From NCBI GenBank assembly GCA_028280575.1, contig JANQLN010000020.1, forward strand, positions 1-41,878: DNA of 41,878 nucleotides, in the 5' to 3' direction. The notes below the pieces were generated by a model, which saw nothing but the letters and a program-made list of their open reading frames with translations, ran no database searches and was not told where the DNA came from. Origin of the DNA: Clostridia bacterium. Lineage in GTDB: Bacteria > Bacillota > Clostridia > Acetivibrionales > STF1-152. The position numbers and the translations under genes were made by a program. How positions within the stretch are numbered: the stretch's first letter is position 1; every line of letters starts with the position of its first letter. Below are positions 1 to 7,909 of this stretch, piece after piece.

Positions 1-171
1 CATTGCGAGGCATTTTGCTCTTTGGGTATGTCTGAATTTGGTCCCTATGCATGTTATAGTGATTGGGTCATTGCTCAGAAAAATGCTGAGATGTGGTCCT
101 TTGAAAGAAGCCACCAGATCGGCGCTGGTGATATGTATTGCAATCACACATATAAGAGGAATCCGTCTTGA
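1..171 (+). CDS. ATC hydrolase-like protein, C-terminal fragment (cut by window edge)
   Basis: The frame starting at base 1 is open for 56 codons and ends in TGA at 169-171; the start lies outside the window. The tail contains aromatic and Cys residues followed by a Gly-Asp-x-x-Cys-x-x-x-(Tyr) stretch near residues 44-51. This resembles the C-terminal end of the L-2-amino-thiazoline-4-carboxylic acid hydrolase family (Gly-Asp-x-Cys-x-Phe signature). That assignment is a family impression from a short fragment. It could also be another small cysteine-containing enzyme. No terminator hairpin is obvious directly after the stop. Confidence 0.45.
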   Translation, partial: HCEAFCSLGMSEFGPYACYSDWVIAQKNAEMWSFERSHQIGAGDMYCNHTYKRNPS

Positions 172-294
172 TCCTTACTCTTAACGCATCACGTATTGTT
201 CAAATGGCCTGTCCTCAAGTGAGAAACCATATAATTAAGAATTATTCATACCTGTGTCAGAGTATTTGGTGTATGACATCATAAGGAGATTAAG

Positions 295-363
295 ATGAAA
301 AATACAATGATGCTGGGTATAACTATAACTATTGGGGGTTATTGGACACTAATAATAATTTAG
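295..363 (+). CDS. possible 22-residue hydrophobic peptide
   Basis: A short ORF (ATG at 295) is preceded by a good AAGGAG ribosome binding site with normal spacing. The product is 22 residues, begins MKNTMMLGITITIGG and is hydrophobic to its end. It overlaps the tail of the converging small gene at 360-545 by four bases. It could be a membrane micropeptide, a leader peptide, or the front end of a gene truncated by an early stop. Only the ribosome binding site supports it. Confidence 0.25.
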   Translation: MKNTMMLGITITIGGYWTLIII

Positions 364-545
364 TGATTGTAAAATGTAAAGGTCATTACGACCACTGTAC
401 CATATATTAAATTGCCTCCAGTGTCTTTGTATGATTTAATTGTGTCCTCAGATACATCTTTATCCACTTTCCTGTTTGAAAGGAAATCCTCAAAACCTTC
501 ATCCAAATCATATACATAATTTTGTTTCATTTTCAGTACTGCCAT
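360..545 (-). CDS. hypothetical 61-residue protein
   Basis: The frame is open upstream into the tRNA, but the ATG at 545 has an AAAGGAG site eight bases ahead, so this is the start I choose. The product is charged in the middle (acidic, lysine-rich) with a short hydrophobic end, no signal peptide and no motif I recognise. It begins just beyond the tRNA-Lys terminator, so it needs its own promoter. A weak TTGATT/TATTAC pair lies immediately upstream and would leave a very short leader. Function unknown. Confidence 0.45.
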   Translation of the reverse strand: MAVLKMKQNYVYDLDEGFEDFLSNRKVDKDVSEDTIKSYKDTGGNLIYGTVVVMTFTFYNH

Positions 546-604
546 AACAATTGACTCCTTTGTAATACATTCATTTTTTGAGAAATCAATTGCTCCTAAC
601 AGCA

Positions 605-644
605 AAGAAAAAAGTCCTACAAGTATTGAAATTGCAGGACTTTT
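605..644 (-). terminator. rho-independent terminator of tRNA-Lys
   Basis: Read on the minus strand, AAAAGTCCT pairs with AGGACTTTT and the stem continues past one G/T position with CAA/TTG, followed by a run of T. It lies 8 nt beyond the CCA end of the tRNA gene. Confidence 0.8.
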
Positions 645-651
645 AAAAGTC

Positions 652-727
652 TGGTGAGTCATACAGGAATCGAACCTGTGACACCTTGATTAAAAGTCAA
701 GTGCTCTACCGACTGAGCTAATGACCC
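652..727 (-). tRNA. tRNA-Lys (anticodon TTT)
   Basis: On the minus strand the sequence folds as a complete 76-nt cloverleaf. The acceptor stem GGGTCAT pairs with ATGACTC (one G-T pair), the D arm contains AGCTCAGTCGGTAGAGC, the anticodon stem CTTGA/TCAAG encloses loop CTTTTAA with anticodon TTT, and the T arm contains GGTTCGATTCC. The 3' CCA is encoded. It is followed by its own terminator, so it is a single-tRNA unit. Confidence 0.97.
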
Positions 728-790
728 CTATAACTCCATCCCACAGGTTTACGAGATGGAGTAAACCGCACAAGTATAGATATTACACCT

Positions 791-2011
791 CTATGCATGG
801 TTTGTCAACAGTTTTTTTGCTTTTTGCACAATTAACGGCATTATGAAAAAAACTGTTCCAATAATAAGAAGGTATATTATCGGTTTTACAACTGTTGATA
901 CAGGCTGATTAGCAACTACCACACTCCTGAGCCCCTTCATCGCCCAAAACTGCGGGAAAATAACCGCAATCCTCTGCATGAATTCCGGCTGCATTTCAAT
1001 GGGCCACCAGAGGCCGGACATCATGGATGTAGTTATTATAAGTATTGAAGACATTGCTCCAAGCTGGGCATTTGTTTTTACAATAGAAGCCAGGAATATT
1101 CCCATTCCGCTGACACTTATCAGATAAATACTCATAAGTAATACTGTTGAGGGAAGGGATTTTCCAAAATTCACTCCAAGTACAAGGCTTCCAAAAAAAA
1201 TCAAGAAAGCTGTCTGCATCCATCCCTTTATGAAATTAGCCCCTATTTTGCCAACCATAAGGCTGCCTCTTGACACGGGAGTAATTAAAAGCCTGTTCCA
1301 TGTGTTAAGCTTTTTTTCTTCCAGAAGCTCACCTGAACTCAGTATTATTGTAAACATTACAAACATAACCATGTAACCCAAGGAAATCTGGGCCTTTGGG
1401 TCATAGCTGTCCGCTTCTCTGTTACTGGCAACTTTTATAGATTCCACAGACATTGCAGGTTCCTTTTGCATTCCTCTTTCTATCTCATCTGCCAGTTGAT
1501 TTATCAAATCATTTCTTCTATCCTTATCAATTTGACTCAATTCCCCTTCCATGAAATCTACGGCAACATTTTTAAGCATAACTTCTGAAAGTGCCGAATT
1601 GAGCATGCCTTGAATAGCCATAGAATCAACAGAAGACGGCAGCCTGACTACTTTAATCTGTCCTGCTTCCCCGCCCATAATCTTATCGGAAAAACCCTCA
1701 GGAATAATAAATCCCGCTGCTATGCTCACGTCCTTAACCTCTTTATAAATAGTTTTAATATCCTTCATGGTAACATTTATAGTTTGATTTTCTTTGAATT
1801 TTGAAAGCATTTGGCCGGATATCTCTCCCCGGTCATTGTTTACTACGCCGACAGGTATTCTGTATGCACCTTCCGAGTTTGTTATATTCCCAAAAACCAT
1901 CCCCATGATGATGGTAAAAGCAATAGGTAAAAGGAACATAAAAAAAAGTGATGTTTTATCCCTGAACATTTTTATTATATCATATCTGGTAATAGTCAAA
2001 AATTTCTTCAA
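791..2011 (-). CDS. ABC-2 type exporter permease (LnrN/LnrM-like)
   Basis: This is a membrane subunit of an ABC exporter of about 406 residues. An N-terminal cytoplasmic stretch leads into one membrane segment (near residues 20-42), then an extracellular region of about 170 residues, then about five membrane segments in the C-terminal half. This is the ABC2_membrane_3 layout. A GTG at 2017 directly abuts GGAGGT, which is too close. The TTG at 2011 sits 7 nt after GGAGG, so I take it as the start. It is the last gene of ATPase-permease-permease, an arrangement and size pattern like Bacillus LnrLMN (linearmycin/lipid-active antibiotic resistance). The substrate is not shown by the sequence; export of an amphipathic drug or lipid-like compound is an inference. 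Confidence 0.85.
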   Translation of the reverse strand: MKKFLTITRYDIIKMFRDKTSLFFMFLLPIAFTIIMGMVFGNITNSEGAYRIPVGVVNNDRGEISGQMLSKFKENQTINVTMKDIKTIYKEVKDVSIAAGFIIPEGFSDKIMGGEAGQIKVVRLPSSVDSMAIQGMLNSALSEVMLKNVAVDFMEGELSQIDKDRRNDLINQLADEIERGMQKEPAMSVESIKVASNREADSYDPKAQISLGYMVMFVMFTIILSSGELLEEKKLNTWNRLLITPVSRGSLMVGKIGANFIKGWMQTAFLIFFGSLVLGVNFGKSLPSTVLLMSIYLISVSGMGIFLASIVKTNAQLGAMSSILIITTSMMSGLWWPIEMQPEFMQRIAVIFPQFWAMKGLRSVVVANQPVSTVVKPIIYLLIIGTVFFIMPLIVQKAKKLLTNHA

Positions 2012-2030
2012 AATCACACCTCCAAAATAA

Positions 2031-3233
2031 TCACCTTATTTTTAACCTGGCAGTCCCAAACGAAAGATATGCAATTCCCATTAATAATAAAATGGCGCAA
2101 TATGGAATTACATTTTGAAGCCCGCTTCCAAGCATGATGTCATGATATCCTTTTACCGCCCACCAGTTCAAAGTAACCATTGCCAGTTTTTTTATTGACT
2201 CAGGAAGAATGTAATAAGGCACCATACCTCCTCCAATCAGAGTGAAAATCTGCACAAGGATCATCCCAAGGCCGTCGGCTGCATTTGATGTCCTGGATAC
2301 GGCAGCAATAAACATGCCAAAAGCCGCACCTGTAAAAACTGCGCAGACCGTAATGAGGAATATACCCGGCAGTGAATTTCCCCAGTCTACGTTGTAAACA
2401 AGTGAAGTGAAGACTATCAGTATCGCACTTTGAAGGATGCAAACTATATAAAGTCCAAGGAATTTGCCTGCTATTATCTGGGCCTTATTGGCTCTTGCCG
2501 CAATAATTCTTTCAAGTGTTTTCATTTCCCTTTCTTCAACAAATGCCTTGCTGCCCTGAATAGCTCCAAAAAGCATAAACATGACAAGCATTGTAGCCGA
2601 ATAGTATTGAATTGCCGAGAGATTCTCAGACCTTTCCTGCTTGTCTTCATTAAACTCTACAAGCTTTCTGTTCAAACTGCCCTGGATGCTGCTAACAATT
2701 TGTCCTATTTTTATATCCATATTTTGCATATCAACTGTTCCGCTTTTTATTAAAACCTTAATTATCGATTCCGTACCTATCCTGTTCAGCGATACGCTTT
2801 CGGCAAAGCTTTCAATAATGCTCTCCACAATACCTGAATGAAATTCGTTGTCCACACTTGATTTAATCTTAATCTTGACAGGATTTCCATTTTCAAAATC
2901 CTTCGTAAAGCCTTCCGGCAATGTAATCACTGCAGCTGCATCCCCATTTGCAACTAAAATGTCGGCTTCATTATCATCTACTTCCTTCACATCAAGCAGT
3001 TCATGAAGATTTTCCTTCAATATGCCGTCAACAAGCACTCTTGACATATTTGCCCCATCATTGTCTACCACTGCTATTGAAAACTTTTCAACAGCAGGTT
3101 CGTTACTAAACATTGACGAAAGTGCCAGGCCAAGTATTATAATAATAGCTGCAGGCATCAAAAGCAGTACTGCCAAAGCTAATTTATCACGATAAACAAC
3201 TTTCAGGTCTTTTATGGCTATATCAAAAATCAT
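2031..3233 (-). CDS. ABC-2 type exporter permease (LnrM-like)
   Basis: A 400-residue permease with the same layout as its downstream neighbour: an N-terminal amphipathic stretch, a first membrane helix at about residues 18-40, a large extracellular loop to about residue 210, then five or six helices. A purine-rich GGAAGGGG lies ahead of the ATG at 3233. Only about 20 bases separate it from the next permease, so the two are cotranscribed and probably form a heterodimeric channel with the ATPase at 3290-4225. The two permeases look like ancient paralogues. A homologue of the single-permease NatB type is less likely because two full-length permeases are present. Confidence 0.85.
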   Translation of the reverse strand: MIFDIAIKDLKVVYRDKLALAVLLLMPAAIIIILGLALSSMFSNEPAVEKFSIAVVDNDGANMSRVLVDGILKENLHELLDVKEVDDNEADILVANGDAAAVITLPEGFTKDFENGNPVKIKIKSSVDNEFHSGIVESIIESFAESVSLNRIGTESIIKVLIKSGTVDMQNMDIKIGQIVSSIQGSLNRKLVEFNEDKQERSENLSAIQYYSATMLVMFMLFGAIQGSKAFVEEREMKTLERIIAARANKAQIIAGKFLGLYIVCILQSAILIVFTSLVYNVDWGNSLPGIFLITVCAVFTGAAFGMFIAAVSRTSNAADGLGMILVQIFTLIGGGMVPYYILPESIKKLAMVTLNWWAVKGYHDIMLGSGLQNVIPYCAILLLMGIAYLSFGTARLKIR

Positions 3234-3289
3234 TAAAGCACCCCTTCCAACTATCTGTTGTTTTTATTAACAATACCTTAAGTCATGAT

Positions 3290-4225
3290 TCAATCTCTCA
3301 GTGCTTTACCGGTCAAATGCAGAAAGACACTTTCCAGGTTGGGTTTTTCTACATTAACCGAACTTATTGTACTATCCCCTTTTTCAGTTTCCTCAATAAT
3401 TCTTGACAGCATTGCATCCGGGTCCTTAACAACAACCTTTATGCCATAGCTTTCATTTAAAGCATCTTCAACCCCTTCCAATGATTTTATTCTGCCTATC
3501 AGCTCTTCATCAATATTTGATGCTTCAATGGCAACAGCCGAGCTGCTGCCTGCCATTAATTTGAGTTCTTCCTTTTCACCAAGAGCAATAATCTTACCAT
3601 TATCCATTATGGCTATCCTCTGGCAAAGGTACTCCACTTCCTCCATATAATGACTTGTATACACTATGGTCATACCTCTTGAATTTAAATCAAGTACGGT
3701 ATCAAGAATATGTTTTCTTGACTGGGGATCTATACCAACAGTCGGTTCATCCATAATAAGAATTTCAGGATTATGCAAAAGGGATGCTGCAATATTGATT
3801 CTTCTTTTCATTCCTCCGGAATATGTTTCTATCCTGTCTTTTTGCCGCTCCTTCAATCCTGCAATATCTAATGCCATATCAACTTTTTCTTTTAATTTGC
3901 TTTTAGGTAATCCATACATTTTACCCCAAAAAGCAAGGTTCTCTCCGGCTGTAAGAGACGGATAAAGAGCTATTTCCTGGGGTACGAGGCCAATTCTGGT
4001 TTTTACCTGTTTAGGGGCAGCTTTTGTATCGTATCCGCTTACGGTTATTTTTCCGCTGTCCTGGTCCAAAATTGTTGCTATCATAGATATAAGTGTCGAT
4101 TTGCCGGCTCCATTAGGACCTAAAAGTCCAAACACCTCACCTTTTTCAACCTGCAAGCTAACATTATCAACTGCTTTTATTTTACCAAAGCTCCTGTGGA
4201 CATTAGATATATCAATAAATCCCAT
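3290..4225 (-). CDS. ABC exporter ATP-binding protein (LnrL-like)
   Basis: This is a cytoplasmic ATPase subunit driving the exporter formed with the two permeases downstream. The Walker A motif GPNGAGKST lies near residue 38, the ABC signature YSGGMKRR near 137, and Walker B ILIMDEPT follows, then a switch histidine in TSHYMEE. The roughly 80-residue C-terminal extension is typical of DrrA/NatA/CcmA-type ATPases. At 311 residues it matches Bacillus LnrL in length. The ATG at 4225 follows GGGAGG. It is the first gene of the three-gene operon. Its upstream region holds a promoter and an FNR-type box (4255-4283). Confidence 0.92.
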   Translation of the reverse strand: MGFIDISNVHRSFGKIKAVDNVSLQVEKGEVFGLLGPNGAGKSTLISMIATILDQDSGKITVSGYDTKAAPKQVKTRIGLVPQEIALYPSLTAGENLAFWGKMYGLPKSKLKEKVDMALDIAGLKERQKDRIETYSGGMKRRINIAASLLHNPEILIMDEPTVGIDPQSRKHILDTVLDLNSRGMTIVYTSHYMEEVEYLCQRIAIMDNGKIIALGEKEELKLMAGSSSAVAIEASNIDEELIGRIKSLEGVEDALNESYGIKVVVKDPDAMLSRIIEETEKGDSTISSVNVEKPNLESVFLHLTGKALRD

Positions 4226-4254
4226 ATGTTAGAACCTCCCTGATCAATTTTTTG

Positions 4255-4283
4255 CATATACAATAATACTTGATACAGATCAA
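4255..4283 (-). promoter_or_regulatory. promoter of the first ABC-2 exporter with overlapping FNR-type dyad
   Basis: On the minus strand TTGATC (4283-4278) and TATATG (4260-4255) are separated by 17 bases. The -35 hexamer forms one half of TTGATACAGATCAA (4270-4283), an exact TTGAT-N4-ATCAA dyad, the consensus bound by CRP/FNR-family regulators. Overlap with the -35 would suit repression. The dyad is seen directly; promoter and regulator are inferred. Confidence 0.45.
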
Positions 4284-4404
4284 TAATGTCTGAAATAAAG
4301 AAAAAAATAATCGAAATTTATTATCACTATTTTGTATGATACCTTTCGGTCAATTATTTTTAATTTATAAAAATGCAGCCATCTATGAAGCTCCAGCTTT
4401 TCCT

Positions 4405-4932
4405 CTATGTAATTTTTGGGAGTTTATTTTTTATTTTAGTATTATAATAGACAATTATCCGGCTGAAAAAATAGTCGTAAATTATGAAAACAATCTGTGC
4501 GCCAAGAATCAGAGCCCACCAGGGAAGCTTTAGATTCAGATTTTGAAGCAGTAATTCCTTTACTGTCAAAACTCCGGCGGCAAGTGATATATTAAAAAAT
4601 AAATATTTTAATACATATTCAAAATAGAGCCTTCTTATTTTCTCAATATAACATTTTATAATGCCATACAAGCCGAAAAATAGAATATAAGGGAGCAGGG
4701 CAAGCTTATCCGGTACTATTATCAGGGCAAGCAAAACCGAGGCCACATAGAAAATCCACCCCGAAATTACCCCTGACTCCATAATGATGACCGATACAAA
4801 AAAAGAGCTTAAAGCATAAAGTGAAAGCTTGCTTACCGGCAAAATTGACTCAACATAAAGTACAATAACTGTCAAAGCGAGCAATATTCCACTTAAAGCT
4901 ATTGTTTTTGTTCTCCTGCTTTTACTTTTCAT
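4405..4932 (-). CDS. small integral membrane protein, S-component/DUF2232-like
   Basis: A 175-residue protein with a short basic N-terminus (SKSRRTKT) followed by about five or six hydrophobic segments with few charges. The opening pattern (basic start, then TIALSGILLALTVI) resembles the substrate-binding S components of ECF transporters and the related DUF2232 membrane proteins of Firmicutes. No energy-coupling genes lie nearby. The ATG at 4932 has an AAAGGAG site 9 nt ahead. It stands alone between the exporter operon and the dnaJ-like gene. Function is not assigned; the family hint is weak. Confidence 0.6.
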   Translation of the reverse strand: MKSKSRRTKTIALSGILLALTVIVLYVESILPVSKLSLYALSSFFVSVIIMESGVISGWIFYVASVLLALIIVPDKLALLPYILFFGLYGIIKCYIEKIRRLYFEYVLKYLFFNISLAAGVLTVKELLLQNLNLKLPWWALILGAQIVFIIYDYFFSRIIVYYNTKIKNKLPKIT

Positions 4933-5057
4933 TAGAAACGTCTCCTTTGTAATTTAAAGGGACACACCAAGGATTTTTGCAAAGCAAATTGTCTACATAA
5001 TTTGCTCCCCAGTAATCCCGTTCAGATTTTAAGAGTTACCGCTCCTTCCAATCAAGG

Positions 5058-5690
5058 TCAGCAGCAGCCTATTAAATCTCCACCCATACACTCGCAGCAT
5101 GAATCGGAACAGCACAGGCACGCACCGAGCTGGCATAAATCAGGTCCCTGATTATAACCCCTGCTGCCGGCATTTCCCCTGTACACGTTGTTGCTCATGC
5201 TCATCCTGTTGAGTGTACTCCTGTATTCCATATTGCCAGGCTCCATATTAACTGCCGTATTAACGTGGGTAAGTGCCTGGTCATACCATCCTTTTTTCAA
5301 GAATATTATTCCCATAAGATAATTCCACTGTGCATTCCTGTTACTTGACTTTCTTAAAAGCTCCTCCGCAGTCTTTATGTTTCCAACATTTATATTTCTT
5401 TTGACTTCATTGAATAAACCGCCGTCATTTGAGCTGTCTTGCCAACCGGTTCCGGAAGCTCCGGCACCCCTGTTCCATGACCCGGTATGTCCACTGCTTG
5501 AGAAACGGTTTTTCATAATATAGTCATACGCTTCATTAATTTCACTCAATTTCTCTTCCGCCAGCTTTGATAATGGATTATCCCTGTACTGGTCAGGATG
5601 ATATTTTTTCACCAGTTCTCTGTAAGCTTTCCTCACATCAGCTTCACTTGCGCCTTCTCTGACCCCTAATACTTCATAAGGATTTCTCAA
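5058..5690 (-). CDS. J-domain protein with TPR-like middle and cysteine-rich tail
   Basis: Residues 1-60 are a J domain (NPYEVLGV... with the invariant HPD near residue 32), which stimulates the ATPase of DnaK-type chaperones. A Gly/Ser-rich linker follows. Residues about 95-165 form helical repeats of tetratricopeptide type. The last 25 residues hold nine cysteines in closely spaced CxC and CC pairs, suggesting metal binding. There is no zinc-finger core or C-terminal substrate domain of classical DnaJ, so it is a specialised J protein. The start is TTG at 5690, with GGGAG about 11 nt ahead. It overlaps the end of the upstream DUF5685 gene by 17 bases, implying coupled translation and a shared role. 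Confidence 0.85.
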   Translation of the reverse strand: MRNPYEVLGVREGASEADVRKAYRELVKKYHPDQYRDNPLSKLAEEKLSEINEAYDYIMKNRFSSSGHTGSWNRGAGASGTGWQDSSNDGGLFNEVKRNINVGNIKTAEELLRKSSNRNAQWNYLMGIIFLKKGWYDQALTHVNTAVNMEPGNMEYRSTLNRMSMSNNVYRGNAGSRGYNQGPDLCQLGACLCCSDSCCECMGGDLIGCC

Positions 5691-6564
5691 TTTTACTACA
5701 TCTCCCTACCTTCAATATTTGTTCTGTCTTTCTTAGCATTCCCAAAAATATTATGTTTTCAATTATACCTTTATTTTTCTTAATATCAAGCATTCCTATC
5801 GATCCTGCAATTTGATTCAGCGTATAGGTAAGATTAAACTCCACTTTATCCTTTATCTGCCGCTTGAATTCATCAAGGCCGGTTCCACCGTATTTATATT
5901 GGTACACAAAAGGATTATACCTGTTTTTTTCAATATCCTTTTCAAGGTCATCATATGCATCAAGCATATATATCCATTTTCCCAGGTTATAGCCGGTCCA
6001 CTTCAAAATATTAATGTTGTTTTTAATATATGGAACTTCACTTGCCAGTATAATCTCTTCTATCAACCGGGCAAAAGGCTCCGCCGCAATATCAACCGAA
6101 TTACACATATTGTTTTCAAGTTCTTCCAGTTCTCTAAGCTTCTCCTCTATAAACAGGCATTTTTTCATATACAGCTTTTTTATTTTTTTTGCCGGAGTTG
6201 CCAAAATAGCAGAGCCGGCTATACCGGTCACGCTTTTTTCATCCCTTACGTCATCCTTTAGATTATAATACGCAAGAATAACATTCATGTCTGCCGCATA
6301 GTCAATAAATTCGCCGTCAACTGTAAGGACCTTCCTCTTCTTTACAGGATGCAGAATACACCTCTGCCAGGCAGCTTTAACATCCAGGGAACTCAGCGAA
6401 GAAAGCAATAATGCCAGGAATGTGGTATCATAGCTTAAAATAAACCTTGGTATTTGACCATATCTTTTACCGATAGATTTACATATAGCACAATAATATG
6501 CTTTAAATATTTCATATTCCCTGATTTTTAATTCAGGCTTTTCCGGAGTAATATATCCAAACAT
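5674..6564 (-). CDS. DUF5685 family protein
   Basis: A 296-residue cytoplasmic protein beginning MFGYITPEKPELKIREYE, with the Tyr-Cys-x-x-Cys (YYCAICKSIG) motif near residues 27-36 and a later DAYDDLEKDIEKNRYNPF motif near 202-219. These are hallmarks of the DUF5685 family common in Clostridia. The acidic DxxxD-like helix is reminiscent of all-helical terpenoid-synthase-like folds, but no reaction is known to me. It is followed with a 17-base overlap by the cysteine-tailed J protein, and the same pairing is familiar from other clostridia. A GAGG site precedes the ATG at 6564. Confidence 0.8.
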   Translation of the reverse strand: MFGYITPEKPELKIREYEIFKAYYCAICKSIGKRYGQIPRFILSYDTTFLALLLSSLSSLDVKAAWQRCILHPVKKRKVLTVDGEFIDYAADMNVILAYYNLKDDVRDEKSVTGIAGSAILATPAKKIKKLYMKKCLFIEEKLRELEELENNMCNSVDIAAEPFARLIEEIILASEVPYIKNNINILKWTGYNLGKWIYMLDAYDDLEKDIEKNRYNPFVYQYKYGGTGLDEFKRQIKDKVEFNLTYTLNQIAGSIGMLDIKKNKGIIENIIFLGMLRKTEQILKVGRCSKIEKSL

Positions 6565-6583
6565 AATAATACCTCATTTTTAT

Positions 6584-7381
6584 TCATCCCGGGAGCTGCA
6601 TCAATAAACTAAATATTTCCGATTCCTGTTCTTTATCAGCCGGCCTTCCGGAAACATGGAAGCTGCAGCCGCCCTTTCCGCCGGTTTTATTCAATCTGCT
6701 TCGTACAAGAACATTATATAAATGCTTCACTGTCCCATCACTGCCGTCAATAATATCAACACCCTGGGGAAGCACTTTTTTAAAGCTCGGTTTAAAAAAC
6801 GGAAAATGTGTGCATCCCAGTACAATAGTCCCGTATTTCTTTAAATCGTAATCTCTGAACACACTCTTCAGATAGCCAGCCACAATTTCATCTTTAAAGT
6901 TCATATTTTCCGCCATCTCCACAAGTTTTGGAAGGGCAATACAATCAACAATCTGCCCCTCATCCTCTTTTGATACAAGGTTATTAAACTTATCTTCCTT
7001 TAACGTAAGGGGAGTGGCAGCCACCATTACTCTTTTCCCGGAGCCATTATTCCTTATGGCAGGCTTAACAGCAGGCTCCATCCCCAGCACTGGAAAATCA
7101 TATTTTTTTCTGAGTCCTTCAACCGCTATACTGGTCGCGGTATTGCAGGCAATAAGCAATGCCTTGATACCCTGGCTTACAATATAATCCACGGCCTCAA
7201 AGATATGCCGCTTAACCAGCATTTTCGGTTTGGTTCCATAAGGGGCATTATCTGTATCAGCATAATAAATAAAGTTTTCATAAGGCATGATTTCCATACC
7301 CTTTTTTAGTACAGTGAGGCCTCCTATTCCTGAATCCATAATGCCTATGGACAACATACGTTCTGATTTCTTCAGCACCAT
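6584..7381 (-). CDS. murI: glutamate racemase
   Basis: Interconverts L- and D-glutamate to supply D-Glu for peptidoglycan. The family motifs are in place: GIMDSGIGGLTVL near residues 13-25 (the Asp-Ser pair of the active site), ADTDNAPYG near 41-49, and the two catalytic cysteines in IACNTATS (Cys79) and LGCTHFPF (Cys190). Its 265-residue length is normal. Two starts are possible, the ATG at 7381 and a second ATG eight codons in; neither has a strong ribosome binding site. The catalytic core begins shortly after the second. It lies directly upstream of the DUF5685-J protein pair, with 19 bases between. Confidence 0.96.
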   Translation of the reverse strand: MVLKKSERMLSIGIMDSGIGGLTVLKKGMEIMPYENFIYYADTDNAPYGTKPKMLVKRHIFEAVDYIVSQGIKALLIACNTATSIAVEGLRKKYDFPVLGMEPAVKPAIRNNGSGKRVMVAATPLTLKEDKFNNLVSKEDEGQIVDCIALPKLVEMAENMNFKDEIVAGYLKSVFRDYDLKKYGTIVLGCTHFPFFKPSFKKVLPQGVDIIDGSDGTVKHLYNVLVRSRLNKTGGKGGCSFHVSGRPADKEQESEIFSLLMQLPG

Positions 7382-7514
7382 TTCATCCCATCCGCTTTCT
7401 TGTTTAGCAGTAGAAAACTTAAAGCCTTTACTATCTGTCTCCTATATATTTTATATAAATAATTGTAATTAATCAACTGTACATCGTGAATAATGTAACC
7501 ATACCGGATCGCAT

Positions 7515-7544
7515 TGAATAATATGTATTATCATTGTTATAAAA
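7515..7544 (+). promoter_or_regulatory. possible forespore-type promoter of the small protein at 7558
   Basis: TGAATA (7515-7520), a 17-base spacer and TATAAAA (7538-7544) loosely resemble promoters read by SigG/SigF. The fit in the -10 is imperfect. It is suggested mainly because the downstream peptide resembles small spore-associated proteins. Confidence 0.25.
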
Positions 7545-7557
7545 AGGGGGTTTTAAC

Positions 7558-7671
7558 ATGGCAGAAAGATGCGGTTGGTTCGGAGACAATTGTGAAATAC
7601 TTTTCTTCATAATTCTCTTCCTGTTACTGTTCTGCAATGGAGGTCTGTTTGGTTTCGGTTACAAGGAATAG
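7558..7671 (+). CDS. 37-residue YjcZ-like small membrane protein
   Basis: The ATG at 7558 follows a strong GGGGG-type ribosome binding site. The product starts MAERCGWFGDNCEI, continues with a strongly hydrophobic stretch of about 14 residues and ends in a Gly/Phe-rich tail (GGLFGFGYKE). This pattern matches the tiny Gly/Phe-rich YjcZ-type proteins often found around sporulation in Firmicutes. A single membrane helix is likely. It stands alone between murI and the DUF815 ATPase gene. Assignment to a spore role is inference. Confidence 0.65.
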   Translation: MAERCGWFGDNCEILFFIILFLLLFCNGGLFGFGYKE

Positions 7672-7768
7672 TCATTTGCTCAAAAACACCAATTAAATTA
7701 TAATAATATAATTATTATTTTTGAGTCTTAAGAGTATGTAAAAAAGCTGGCTCCTAAAAAAATGAATA

Positions 7769-7841
7769 ATTTCCTTATTTGCTCATTCCTAAGGAAATAC
7801 CTCCAAAGGAGCATCTTTCAATGCTTTAAAAGATGCTCCTT
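7769..7841. other. two consecutive perfect hairpins in intergenic DNA
   Basis: The first hairpin has 9-bp arms (7769-7777 and 7790-7798). The second has 13-bp arms (7806-7818 and 7829-7841, arm AAGGAGCATCTTT) with a 10-nt loop. Neither is followed by a T run on either strand. They lie after the small membrane protein gene and just before the DUF815 gene promoter, so they may end the upstream transcript or insulate the promoter. The rest of 7672-7909 is AT-rich with nothing else evident. Confidence 0.6.
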
Positions 7842-7848
7842 AACCATA

Positions 7849-7878
7849 TTGCTTTAGAAATTCAGTTTATGCTATAAT
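7849..7878 (+). promoter_or_regulatory. sigma-A-type promoter of the DUF815 ATPase gene
   Basis: TTGCTT (7849-7854) and TATAAT (7873-7878) are separated by 18 bases and lie 32 bases before the ATG. A CTGGAGG ribosome binding site lies in between. Confidence 0.6.
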
Positions 7879-7909
7879 ATAGGAAAAATTTACGTCCCTG
7901 GAGGTACAA

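Noticed and set aside
546-662. Upstream extension of the 61-residue ORF
   Set aside because: It would begin inside the tRNA-Lys gene and run through its terminator; the ATG at 545 has the ribosome binding site.
4336-4533. 65-codon plus-strand ORF upstream of the first exporter
   Set aside because: Overlaps the end of the membrane-protein gene in antisense and has no ribosome binding site.
5812-6268. Plus-strand ORFs opposite the DUF5685 gene
   Set aside because: Frame shadows of a well-supported gene; no ribosome binding sites or motifs.
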